Assembly (NCBI GenBank): GCA_001698425.1
Contig: MBRE01000074.1
Location: forward strand, 143,196-207,195
DNA: 64,000 nt
Direction of reading: 5' to 3'
DNA from: Oscillatoriales cyanobacterium USR001
GTDB lineage: Bacteria > Cyanobacteriota > Cyanobacteriia > Cyanobacteriales > Microcoleaceae
The translations under genes and the position numbers were made by a program. Position 1 is the stretch's first letter. The number at the start of each line of letters is the position of its first letter. A model generated the notes under the pieces. The model was not told the DNA's origin. It ran no database searches and worked only from the letters and a program-made list of their open reading frames with translations. Of the stretch, positions 33,962 through 41,753 are shown in pieces.

Positions 33962-34030
33962 CATTGGTGTCAACTTAGGCTCAAACCCTTAGTCCGACAG
34001 GGGTTAAAACCCCTTAAGTTGACACCAATG
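33962..34030. repeat. TTGGTGTCAACTTA inverted-repeat element
   Basis: The ends CATTGGTGTCAACTTA and TAAGTTGACACCAATG are perfect inverted repeats and the interior has AGGGGTTAAAACCCCT, itself a palindrome. Related, shorter copies occur at 45418-45469 and 57412-57462. It is non-coding and MITE- or REP-like. Confidence 0.7.
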
Positions 34031-34184
34031 CCCCCTGTGGTTGTCCTCTAGTGCCTTTACAAAAATTCATCCGCGATCGCTTGCCGAAATTTCACATTTG
34101 TTATAAACTAAACCTAGTTTTTCACACAAATACCAAATTAAGGAAAGTTGCATGAATACTAGGTGCAGCACAGGTGCTTTAATC

Positions 34185-34862
34185 ATGGATGATGTCGCTC
34201 AGCTACTACTAGAACTCGCTTGTAACGCGAAACAGCATCCCCCTGGAAGCCACAACCGTCGGATCGCATTAAACAAGCTCGTCAATCAGATTTTCAAATT
34301 AAACTCAAGGCTTTTAGGTTATCCCCAAAAAGGGCAGTATCCACCCAATCTTTACGAAGACTTCCGTAAAGAAGCTTTGCAGAAAACCTGTCTTTATATT
34401 TGTCAACAAATCGATAATTACAACCCAGAACACCCATTTATGGCCTGGTTTAATTTCACCTTGAACAATCGTTTTAAAGAGGTAGTAAGAGAATGGAATA
34501 ACAAGAAAAAGCACAACCAAGAAATCTCAATTTTATCTCTTGATAAACTTAACGAAAAATATTTTCTATCTCCCCAAGAAATCGAAAATATTTCAGTAAA
34601 AGACTCCCTTTCTGATACCTCCGATATCAAAATGCTCCATCAATTTCTGGACGATGACCCAGAAAACAAGTTAAAATCAGATCATATCAAAGGTCGTCCA
34701 GATGCCACTTTTCAAGTTTTAGCCATAGCTAGATTCGTTGATGATAAAACTTGGGAGCAAATGTCTCAAGAATTTAAAATTCCCATTCCCACCCTTTCCG
34801 CATTTGTTACCCGGAGGTTGCATAAATTCAAGGCTTATTTTCAGAAATACTTACAGGAATAG
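34185..34862 (+). CDS. Alternative sigma-70-like factor (ECF-type), first gene of the CHAT cluster
   Basis: I prefer the ATG at 34185 (MDDVAQLLLELACNAKQHPP); the ATG at 34152 is also in frame. The 225-residue protein has region 2 features (YEDFRKEALQKTCLYICQQI, NPEHPFMAWFNFTLNNRFK), a spacer, and a C-terminal HTH of region 4 type (DDKTWEQMSQEFKIPIPTLS, FVTRRLHKFK). I recall this diverged cyanobacterial sigma class often being next to DUF1822 genes. It is 25 bp upstream of DUF1822 on the same strand. The target promoters are unknown. Confidence 0.72.
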   Translation: MDDVAQLLLELACNAKQHPPGSHNRRIALNKLVNQIFKLNSRLLGYPQKGQYPPNLYEDFRKEALQKTCLYICQQIDNYNPEHPFMAWFNFTLNNRFKEVVREWNNKKKHNQEISILSLDKLNEKYFLSPQEIENISVKDSLSDTSDIKMLHQFLDDDPENKLKSDHIKGRPDATFQVLAIARFVDDKTWEQMSQEFKIPIPTLSAFVTRRLHKFKAYFQKYLQE

Positions 34863-34887
34863 TTACAATCAGACAGAGAGATTCATT

Positions 34888-35793
34888 ATGCTCACCCAAA
34901 CTTTGCCCTTAACCATCCCCCTTTCTTTTGAAGCCCATGCTTTAGCACAAAACTATAGCGAAAGGCAATTCTCACCTCAAAAAGCCAAACAAGTTTATCT
35001 CAATACTTTAGCTGTTTATGCCGTAGATTTTTACCTACGCTGCATGGAATTTGAGACAGACTTGCCCGCCAGTGACAGCAGCAACCCATTGATGCTCAAA
35101 TTATTAGATGTTGCCGATTTAGACATCAAAGAAATTGGCAAAATTGAGTGTCGTCCCGTTTTGCCAAATGCGGAATTTTGTGCCATTCCGCCTGATGTTT
35201 GGCACGATCGCATTGGCTATGTTGCGGTACAACTCAGCGAATCTTTGCAAGATGCAACTATCTTAGGATTTACCAAGACAGCAGCATCAGAAATTCCCCT
35301 GAAAAATCTGCAATCTGTTGATGATTTACTGGCTTACTTAAATCGGCTACAACAGCAGAAACCTGTCTCTTTGAGAAACTGGTTTCAAGATATTTTTGCC
35401 GAAGGTTGGCAAGCCCTAGAAGAGATTTTACATCCCGAACAATTTGAATGGGCATTCAGTCGTAGAAGTGCCACTTTAATTGCACGGGGTCAACAAATTG
35501 ACTTGGGAATGCAATTAGCTAATAAGTCTGTAGCCTTAATTGTGACTTTGCCCTCAGAGGAAGAAGCCGAAGTTCAAATTAAAGTTCAAGTACATCCGGT
35601 AGGAGGTGAAAGTAATTTGCCAGAGGGATTAAAATTGACGATTATTGACGATTCGGAGGAGGTAGTTTTGGAAACAGAATCGAGAGAATCTGACAGTTTC
35701 ATTCAGTTGGAGTTTAGCGCCGAATCAGGGGAAGAATTTGGCGTGGCTGTATCTCTGGGAGAGGCGGAAATTACTCAACATTTCCGTTTGTAA
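34888..35793 (+). CDS. DUF1822 family protein
   Basis: The start is the ATG at 34888 (MLTQTLPLTIPLSFEAH), 25 bp after the sigma factor stop; a longer frame from 34738 overlaps the sigma gene and is rejected. The 301-residue soluble protein opens with LSFEAHALAQNYSERQ, KAKQVYLNTLAVYAVDFYLRC, typical of DUF1822, and its last third is a beta-rich LEVQI/VHPVGGESNLPEGLKL region. DUF1822 genes recur beside sigma factors and CHAT genes in cyanobacteria. It could be an anti-sigma partner or a protease substrate; both are inference. Confidence 0.8.
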   Translation: MLTQTLPLTIPLSFEAHALAQNYSERQFSPQKAKQVYLNTLAVYAVDFYLRCMEFETDLPASDSSNPLMLKLLDVADLDIKEIGKIECRPVLPNAEFCAIPPDVWHDRIGYVAVQLSESLQDATILGFTKTAASEIPLKNLQSVDDLLAYLNRLQQQKPVSLRNWFQDIFAEGWQALEEILHPEQFEWAFSRRSATLIARGQQIDLGMQLANKSVALIVTLPSEEEAEVQIKVQVHPVGGESNLPEGLKLTIIDDSEEVVLETESRESDSFIQLEFSAESGEEFGVAVSLGEAEITQHFRL

Positions 35794-36097
35794 TTATAGC
35801 AACCCCCAAGGCAGTTAGCACATTTTGTAGGGGCGGGTTCGCCTAAATATAACTGTCCCCAGTGCAAATATTTATAAACCCGCCCCCCCCACGACTGTAT
35901 TCAAGCTTGTCTGATTTTGTAGGAACAAATCCAGTTGCATCGGAATTGTATGGTCGGGGCGGGTTTATATAATTTGTCGATTGGCATCAAATATCTAGGG
36001 GAACCCGCCCCTACAAAAATTGTTATTATGCAATTCCAAATCAGTTCTATCAAATGTAATTTACCTGTTTTTAACTTAACTCACCCTACTACCAATT
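35794..36097. other. 304-bp spacer with two G/C-rich repeat elements
   Basis: Bases 35797-35914 start TATAGCAACCCCCAAGG and carry GTAGGGGCGGGTTCGCC, AAATATAACTGTCC and AAACCCGCC blocks that match, in reverse orientation, the element at 52380-52514. A second imperfect palindrome lies at about 35940-36045 (GGAATTGTAT with GGGGCGGGTT, against AACCCGCCCC with ATGCAATTCC). No ORF is seen. These insertions probably separate what was a tighter sigma/DUF1822/CHAT operon. Confidence 0.65.
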
Positions 36098-39037
36098 ATG
36101 TCATCTTTTAACTTTCAAAATTATCGGAATCAAAATCTCCAAGGTCGATCTTTTAAAGGTCAAGACCTGACGAATACCGATTTTTCCTATGCTAATATCC
36201 AAGGGGCAGACTTTACCGGGGCAAATCTTACGGGGGCTAATTTTAGTCATGTTAAAGCTGGATTTTCCCGCCGTTGGCTAATAGGAATGGTGATTGTAGT
36301 AGCAATTTTAGGAATAATAGCTGGTGCAGGGGCGGCAACAGGACCTATAGAATCTGTTCACCATTTCAATCGCGTTCCTGGCTTCAATACTATCCTACCC
36401 GAACAACAATTTTACCCGAAAAAAAGCATTGGTTTAATTCCCGCTTTGCTGGTGTTTTTGCTGATTTTCTCAGCTAATGCCTCTTTTTTAATTATCAGTT
36501 TGCGACAAGGTATTCAAAAAGCTTTAGGTTCTTTATTGATTGCCTTTGTAGCTACAATTCTTCTCATCGGAATTTTAGCACTCATGTGCACCCAACACAA
36601 CGAGATATTAAAGCCATTATATCAACACTTATTACAGTTTAGAACAGGATCGTTTATAGACGCATTGAAAGGTGATACCAAGAATGAAATACCATCACTC
36701 ATTGTCTATTTATTTGTCACTTTAATCAGTACCATTACTGCCAGTGTCGCTTTACCTTTAGCTGTTACTTTAGCAGAAGTTGTTGGGAGTTATATCCTCA
36801 GAAATTTGGTCATATTTGAAACAATGGCGATCGCCACAATTGCTACCGGAATCACCAGCTATAATAGTGCAAAAGAAGGACTGCCACAACCTCTCCTACC
36901 CCCCGATTATATCATCATCGCTACTGCCATCATTCTCGCAGTAATTTTAGTCCTAATTAGCGCTCATATTGGCAAAAAAACCTTCGCAGAAGACCAGAAA
37001 TATGATGTCCTCCGCCAAATTGCCATCTTTATTTTATGCTTCGGCGGCCCCAGCTTTCGCGGTGCAGATTTAACCAATACCAACTTCAGTTACGCCACCC
37101 TCAAAAGTGCCGATTTTAGCTTTGCCAAAATTGACCGCACCTTATGGTATAATTCCCGTCAACTCAACTGGGCAAAATTAGAAGAAACCATCTTAAATAA
37201 TCCCGCCGTGCGCGATTTACTCGTCACCAGAAATGGTCATAGAAAATCCTACCAAGAAGCCATACTGAGAGGTGCAAACTTAATGGATGCCGACCTCACT
37301 TATGCCAACTTAAAAAATGCCGACCTCACCAACGCTACCCTAGAAGCAGCTAATTTACAATGGGCAAATTTAACCCAAGTTCAAGCCATTGGTGCAGATT
37401 TTAATAACGCCCAAATGACCGGCGCGTGCGGTTTAGGTACTTGGAATATTGACAATACCACCAAACTCGATTGGGTAGATTGTGAATTTGTCTATCTATT
37501 AGAAGAACCCAAACCGGGAACCGATGATAGGGAACGCCGCCCCAGCAGTGGCGAATTTCAAGTAGGAGAATTTACGGGGTTATTTCAAGAAGTTGTTGAT
37601 ACCGTTGACTTAATTTTCCGCGACGGACTAGACTGGAAAGCCTTTACTAAATCTTACCAAAAAGTCCAGGTAGAAAACGAAGGAACAGAACTGGAAATAC
37701 AAGGCATTGAAAACAAAGGAGATGGAGTTGTTGTTGTCAAAGTCAAGGTTTCATCTGATGCCAATAAAGGCAAAATTCACGGTGAATTTTTACAATTTTA
37801 TCAAGAAATGTTAGCCTTAGCTGAAAAAGAGCGACAAAGCTTAGAAGCACAAATGAAATCCTTAGCTTTACGTCAGCAACAGGAATTAGAAGAACAAAAG
37901 CAATATCTCTACTCCATAGTTGAGAAAATGGTAGCTAAACCTGTAATTCAGGATAAGTTAGTAGTGCTGAATTTAGATTATGGTAACTTTGAGCAAGGCT
38001 TCACCGTCGCCGCTGAAATTTTGTCAGATGGCCACCATTTACCCAGAAAATTCAAAGGAGAATTACCGCCGAATACAGAAATTTGTCAGATATATCGACA
38101 GTGGCAAGGACATTACAATGCTCAAGGTAGCATCAACCGAATTAAGGCTAAAAAAGGGCAAATAACTCAATTTTCTAAACAGGATTTAACCAGCCTAGCT
38201 AATGACGTAGAAAATGGCTTAAAAACTTGGCTCAAATCCGATCAATTTCGTCCCATTGAGGATAAGCTAAGGCAATATTTAAACTCCAGCGATGAAGTGC
38301 GAGTAATCATTCAATCTGAAAATGATTTGTTACGGCGGCTTCCCTGGCATTTGTGGCATTTTTTTACTGATTACCACAAATCAGAATTTGGTTTAAGTGC
38401 GCCAACTAATGATAGAGCAAATAAAATTTTTATCCAAAGAGAACAGGTTAGAATTTTATCAATTTTGGGAAATAGTAAAAATATCAATATTGAAGAAGAT
38501 AGACAGATTCTTCAGAATTTACCGAATACAGAAATTGAGTTTTTAGTCGAACCATCCCGCCAAAAGCTTCAAGAATTATTGTGGGATGAAAATGGCTGGG
38601 ATATGATCTGTTTTTCTGGTCATAGCCAGAGTCAAGCTGATGGCAGCACTGGCATTATTCATATTAACAAAACGGAGGAACTTAGCTTAGAACAATTGAA
38701 AAATGGGTTGAAAAATGCGATCGAACGGGGTTTACAATTAGCTATCTTTAACTCTTGCGATGGTTTAGGACTAGCGCGAGATTTAGCTGATTTACATATT
38801 CCCCAAATTATTGCCATGCGAGAGCCCGTACCAGATATAATAGCTCAAGATTTTTTGAAGCATTTTCTGAAAGCTTTTGCTAATGGTAAATCTCTCTATG
38901 TTTCGGTGCGGGAAGCGAGGGCGAAATTGCAAGATAGAGAAGATAAATTTCCCTGTGCCAGTTGGTTGCCGGCGATTTTTCAGAATCAATCTGAAGCGCC
39001 TAAAACTTGGCAGGAATTTAGGGCTATTTCACCATGA
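36098..39037 (+). CDS. Pentapeptide-membrane-CHAT protease-like protein
   Basis: 979 residues. Residues 8-50 are pentapeptide repeats (NLQGRSFKGQDLTNTDFSYA). About residues 57-310 hold six or so membrane helices (MVIVVAILGIIAGAGAA, GLIPALLVFLLIFSANASFL, IIATAIILAVILVLISA). Pentapeptides resume at about 318-345 and 387-440, split around a short soluble loop. A helical region with coiled coil (LALRQQQELEEQKQYLYSI) leads to a CHAT domain with H842 (CFSGHSQ) and C887 (IFNSCDG) as the putative catalytic pair and a WLPAIFQ end. The combination of pentapeptides, polytopic membrane domain and CHAT is unusual. It follows the sigma factor and DUF1822 genes on the same strand. Confidence 0.85.
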   Translation: MSSFNFQNYRNQNLQGRSFKGQDLTNTDFSYANIQGADFTGANLTGANFSHVKAGFSRRWLIGMVIVVAILGIIAGAGAATGPIESVHHFNRVPGFNTILPEQQFYPKKSIGLIPALLVFLLIFSANASFLIISLRQGIQKALGSLLIAFVATILLIGILALMCTQHNEILKPLYQHLLQFRTGSFIDALKGDTKNEIPSLIVYLFVTLISTITASVALPLAVTLAEVVGSYILRNLVIFETMAIATIATGITSYNSAKEGLPQPLLPPDYIIIATAIILAVILVLISAHIGKKTFAEDQKYDVLRQIAIFILCFGGPSFRGADLTNTNFSYATLKSADFSFAKIDRTLWYNSRQLNWAKLEETILNNPAVRDLLVTRNGHRKSYQEAILRGANLMDADLTYANLKNADLTNATLEAANLQWANLTQVQAIGADFNNAQMTGACGLGTWNIDNTTKLDWVDCEFVYLLEEPKPGTDDRERRPSSGEFQVGEFTGLFQEVVDTVDLIFRDGLDWKAFTKSYQKVQVENEGTELEIQGIENKGDGVVVVKVKVSSDANKGKIHGEFLQFYQEMLALAEKERQSLEAQMKSLALRQQQELEEQKQYLYSIVEKMVAKPVIQDKLVVLNLDYGNFEQGFTVAAEILSDGHHLPRKFKGELPPNTEICQIYRQWQGHYNAQGSINRIKAKKGQITQFSKQDLTSLANDVENGLKTWLKSDQFRPIEDKLRQYLNSSDEVRVIIQSENDLLRRLPWHLWHFFTDYHKSEFGLSAPTNDRANKIFIQREQVRILSILGNSKNINIEEDRQILQNLPNTEIEFLVEPSRQKLQELLWDENGWDMICFSGHSQSQADGSTGIIHINKTEELSLEQLKNGLKNAIERGLQLAIFNSCDGLGLARDLADLHIPQIIAMREPVPDIIAQDFLKHFLKAFANGKSLYVSVREARAKLQDREDKFPCASWLPAIFQNQSEAPKTWQEFRAISP

Positions 39038-39065
39038 AAAGGAATAGAAATTAAATAATTCGCTT

Positions 39066-39106
39066 GTTTGTAGTAAGCGCTTTAGCGCGCTTGGCGCTTA
39101 CTACGA
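39066..39106. repeat. GTAGTAAGCGC palindrome
   Basis: An imperfect hairpin, GTTTGTAGTAAGCGC against GCGCTTACTACGAAC, with a GCGCGC-rich centre. It follows the CHAT gene and may serve as a terminator. It is related in core sequence to the palindrome at 32654-32716. Confidence 0.65.
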
Positions 39107-39133
39107 ACCAGATTTTTCAATTCGGGGGCAATT

Positions 39134-39640
39134 ATGAAACTCAACTCTCATCGCTTAACTCGGTTATCCAGCAACTTAAATCAAGGTTTTACCATGATTG
39201 AATTGTTGGTAGTAACTATGATTATCGGAATTTTATCTGGGGTAGCTTTACCTGTTTTTTTAGCTATAATTAATAAAGCTAAAAGCGTTGAAGGAATGAA
39301 CAATGTACGCAATCTTGCACAAAGCCAACAGAATTATTATGTAGGAGCCGGATTTTTTACAGATTCTCTTCAAGAATTAGGATCTACTTTACGAACTGAA
39401 ACAGATAATTATGCTTACATAATTGTCAGTGAGAATAACTCTCTAAATGGGGCTGTTCATGTTGCTTTATCAAAAAAAATCGGAGTGAAATCCTATGCAG
39501 ATGTAGTTTATCTAAAAGATGGGCAACCACATCATTGTACACCAGTTGAAATTCCTCTGATGTATCCTCCTAATTCTCTTAGTATTTCTCTATTGTTGGT
39601 GAATGTTATATCTAATCCTACGAGGTATTGCCCTCGATAA
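39134..39640 (+). CDS. Type IV pilin-like (prepilin) protein
   Basis: 168 residues with a canonical class III signal: a basic leader, then G18 followed by FTMIELLVV, with the conserved Glu at position +5 (E23) and a hydrophobic N-helix (TMIIGILSGVALPVFLAII). This is processed by PilD and assembled into type IV pili or pseudopili. The C-terminal region ends in a Cys pair (HHCTPVEI and RYCPR) that could form the D-loop disulfide. It is more like a minor pilin/PilA-like protein than the major PilA; no pilus genes are adjacent. Confidence 0.85.
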   Translation: MKLNSHRLTRLSSNLNQGFTMIELLVVTMIIGILSGVALPVFLAIINKAKSVEGMNNVRNLAQSQQNYYVGAGFFTDSLQELGSTLRTETDNYAYIIVSENNSLNGAVHVALSKKIGVKSYADVVYLKDGQPHHCTPVEIPLMYPPNSLSISLLLVNVISNPTRYCPR

Positions 39641-39652
39641 GTTTTTGTGCAA

Positions 39653-39758
39653 CTATAGCAATCCTAAATGAGTCGTAAATTTTTTACCCCACCCCAACCC
39701 TCCTGCCTTAGCAAAGGGAGGGAGTAAGAAATTCACAAATGATTTAGGATTGCTATAG
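39653..39758. repeat. CTATAGCAATCC inverted-repeat element (MITE-like)
   Basis: The ends CTATAGCAATCCTAAAT and ATTTAGGATTGCTATAG are perfect 17-bp inverted repeats; the centre has CCACCCCAACCCTCC paired loosely with GGGAGGGAG. It belongs to the TATAGC-ended family (338, 35797, 52380). It is about 106 bp with no ORF. Confidence 0.8.
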
Positions 39759-40025
39759 ACAGAATTTACACATTGTAAGTAGTCGAACATAAATAAACTT
39801 AGCCATGTCAAGACGATTAGGATTGTAGGGGCGAAGCATTCGGGCGAAAAATCTTTGAGAAAAAGCCATAAGTTATCTACCCGAATGCTTCGCCCTTATC
39901 CCAGATTTATGTCTTAACGAGATTGGCCGTTGCTATAGTGGCAGAAAAGGATAATTTAGATTAAGATGTTAACTATCTGGGTTGAGATTTCTCCCAGTCC
40001 CTAAAATCTCCCATCTTTAATTATT
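39759..40025. other. Remaining spacer with a second palindrome
   Basis: GGGGCGAAGCATTCGGG (39828-39844) pairs with CCCGAATGCTTCGCCC (39880-39895), a stem of about 16 bp. A further CTATAG (about 39933) hints at another TATAGC-type end. No gene is seen in the 385 bp between the pilin-like gene and 40026. Confidence 0.6.
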
Positions 40026-40421
40026 ATGTTTGGTAATTTTCAACAAAGTAGCTTGCGAATTGAAGTTAACGCTGAAGAAAGTATAATTCGGGATAGTTTG
40101 CTTCGTCCTAATCAGTGTCAAGAATGGTTATGGCCGCAGCGGTTTGATGCTGGATTACCCGAACAATTTTATCAGGGTTTAGTGTTTAAAAGCTGGGTAG
40201 GGCCGGTGGCTGTGGAACACAAGGTTGATATTGCCGAGTCGAATTGTTTGCGATTGTTATTGAGTCAGGGAATTGATGGTTTCCATGAGTGGTATTGGGG
40301 AGATGGTTGGGTGCAATCTCGTCTGGAAGGGATATCTTTGATGCCTTTAAATTTAGGGCAAACTGTTAATTTGTTGCGGTTGCGGGAGTTTTTGGCAAGT
40401 AAGAAAAAGAGGGAAGAATGA
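40026..40421 (+). CDS. SRPBCC-like small protein, function unknown
   Basis: A 131-residue soluble protein (MFGNFQQSSLRIEVNAEESI, QEWLWPQRFDAGLP, FYQGLVFKSWVGPVAVEHKV, YWGDGWVQSRLEGISLMPL, QTVNLLRLREFL). The alternation and ending helix fit a START/SRPBCC-type lipid-binding fold and the family looks cyanobacterium-specific to me. No partner gene is evident. The ligand and role are unknown. Confidence 0.6.
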   Translation: MFGNFQQSSLRIEVNAEESIIRDSLLRPNQCQEWLWPQRFDAGLPEQFYQGLVFKSWVGPVAVEHKVDIAESNCLRLLLSQGIDGFHEWYWGDGWVQSRLEGISLMPLNLGQTVNLLRLREFLASKKKREE

Positions 40422-40766
40422 TGCTTTAATTTGTTAGTAAATAGTTAGTAAACATTTCGATCGCTTCTATCTAAAATTATTTAGAAAGAAAAAAGATGAT
40501 GAGATTTCGTTTTGATTAGGAGTTTGTTTGTTTTCGATCCTGAGATTATGCTATAATCTTAGAAAAACAGGTTTCTCCTTGACATTGGTAATGGGTGTAA
40601 TCTCTACCTCTAGTTACGGAGAACCCAGTTTGTCGGACTTGGGATTTCACAAAATTCTCTTGATTATTTACATCAGGGTCTGTAATATGGTATATTGTAG
40701 CTAATTATGTCTACCAATTCCAAAAACAGATCCCTCCTAGCTTTGATTTTTTAATATATTTGCATC
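40422..40766. other. 345-bp intergenic region, no gene seen
   Basis: An AT-rich stretch upstream of the PrlF/YhaV operon. It contains an imperfect hairpin (AACAGGTTTCTCC near 40566 with GGAGAACCCAGTT near 40618) of the kind often seen between cyanobacterial genes, and a TATAAT-like ATGCTATAATCT at about 40548-40559. No ORF with credible codon use. Confidence 0.4.
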
Positions 40767-41078
40767 ATGTTACCCACTGTTTTGACTGTAGCCTCTAAGA
40801 AAAAACGCCAATCGCTTGATTTATCTTTGCCTAGTTCGTTTTGTAATGAAAATCCCCAATGGGCTAATGCCAACGTCCAAGTAGAGATTTTATCTGAAAA
40901 TACCTTGCTTTTGCGATTAGTCTCCTCTGAGATAAAAGAAGAAGCCAAAGAATCATCTTTGATGATGCGCCTATTTCTTGATATGCTTATGGAAGATTTG
41001 AAAAAAGCTCCTTCCAAAGTGGTATCTTACACTGATGAAATGATGGCAGAAGAAGATGAACTTCTTTATGGTGTTTAA
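40767..41078 (+). CDS. Antitoxin of a YhaV-type toxin (PrlF-like position)
   Basis: A 103-residue protein starting ATG at 40767. The middle (NANVQVEILSENTLLLRLVS) is a beta strand-rich segment and the end is acidic (TDEMMAEEDELLYGV). It lies 8 bp upstream of the YhaV-type toxin, which is the standard antitoxin-first order. The sequence is diverged from E. coli PrlF, so the family assignment rests on position; the antitoxin role is inferred with fair confidence. Confidence 0.7.
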   Translation: MLPTVLTVASKKKRQSLDLSLPSSFCNENPQWANANVQVEILSENTLLLRLVSSEIKEEAKESSLMMRLFLDMLMEDLKKAPSKVVSYTDEMMAEEDELLYGV

Positions 41079-41086
41079 AGAAACCC

Positions 41087-41629
41087 ATGAGTTCTATTAT
41101 CATTAACGGTTGGCATATATACTTTCATCCTATCTTTGCTAAACAAAGGCAACAGTTAGTTGATGAGGTCAAAAAAATAAAATCTCGAATCTCCGACACA
41201 CAAGAATATAACAACCATGAAAAAGTCAAGTTACTTAAACATCTGACAACGTGGATTCGAGAAAAAATTCCTTCCAATCCATTAGATACCCGTTTTACCC
41301 TAAAGGATAGCCTGAGTGGGTATTGTCGCCTTAAAGGTATGGGGGATTTCAGCCGTTATCGACTATTTTTCAAAGTAGGTGAGGAACTTATAACTAAAAA
41401 ATCTTCCCAAGATAGCTCGGAATTACCTCAAGATATTCAAGGACTAGAAATAGAAGATTACTTGGAAAGTTCTACTCACGAAAAGCAGGGAGATATAGTA
41501 ATTTTGTGGTTAGGTTGGCCACGCAAGAAAGGTGATAAAAAAGACTGTTACGAGGTTTTCAAAAAGATGGTTGATAGGGGAGAATTTCCTGATAGTATAG
41601 AAGAATTAATTGCTGAGTCTGAAACTTAG
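41087..41629 (+). CDS. YhaV-family ribonuclease toxin
   Basis: 180 residues. INGWHIYFHPIFAKQRQQLV at the N-terminus, LDTRFTLKDSLSGYCRLKGM, SRYRLFFKV and the C-terminal CYEVFKKMVDRGEFPDSIEEL match YhaV, a RelE-superfamily RNase. An insert with a charged, Ser-rich loop (KKSSQDSSELPQDIQGLEIE) sits between the last two blocks and makes it longer than E. coli YhaV. It is encoded directly after its presumed antitoxin. Confidence 0.85.
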   Translation: MSSIIINGWHIYFHPIFAKQRQQLVDEVKKIKSRISDTQEYNNHEKVKLLKHLTTWIREKIPSNPLDTRFTLKDSLSGYCRLKGMGDFSRYRLFFKVGEELITKKSSQDSSELPQDIQGLEIEDYLESSTHEKQGDIVILWLGWPRKKGDKKDCYEVFKKMVDRGEFPDSIEELIAESET

Positions 41630-41753
41630 AGATGGAACTGAAAAAAATATTCATTTACACTAAGTTTGCTTTGATTCTAAAATAGCCTTTACCGTCGGGA
41701 ATATTACATAATAGATTACATTATAAATCTATAGCCACTCCCAATATTCACCC

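Noticed and set aside
34738..34887. N-terminal extension of the DUF1822 gene
   Set aside because: It overlaps the sigma factor gene in another frame and lacks family similarity; the ATG at 34888 begins the conserved part.
41630..41753. Possible cobalamin riboswitch upstream of metH
   Set aside because: The 124 bp lack the B12-box and are too short for the aptamer.
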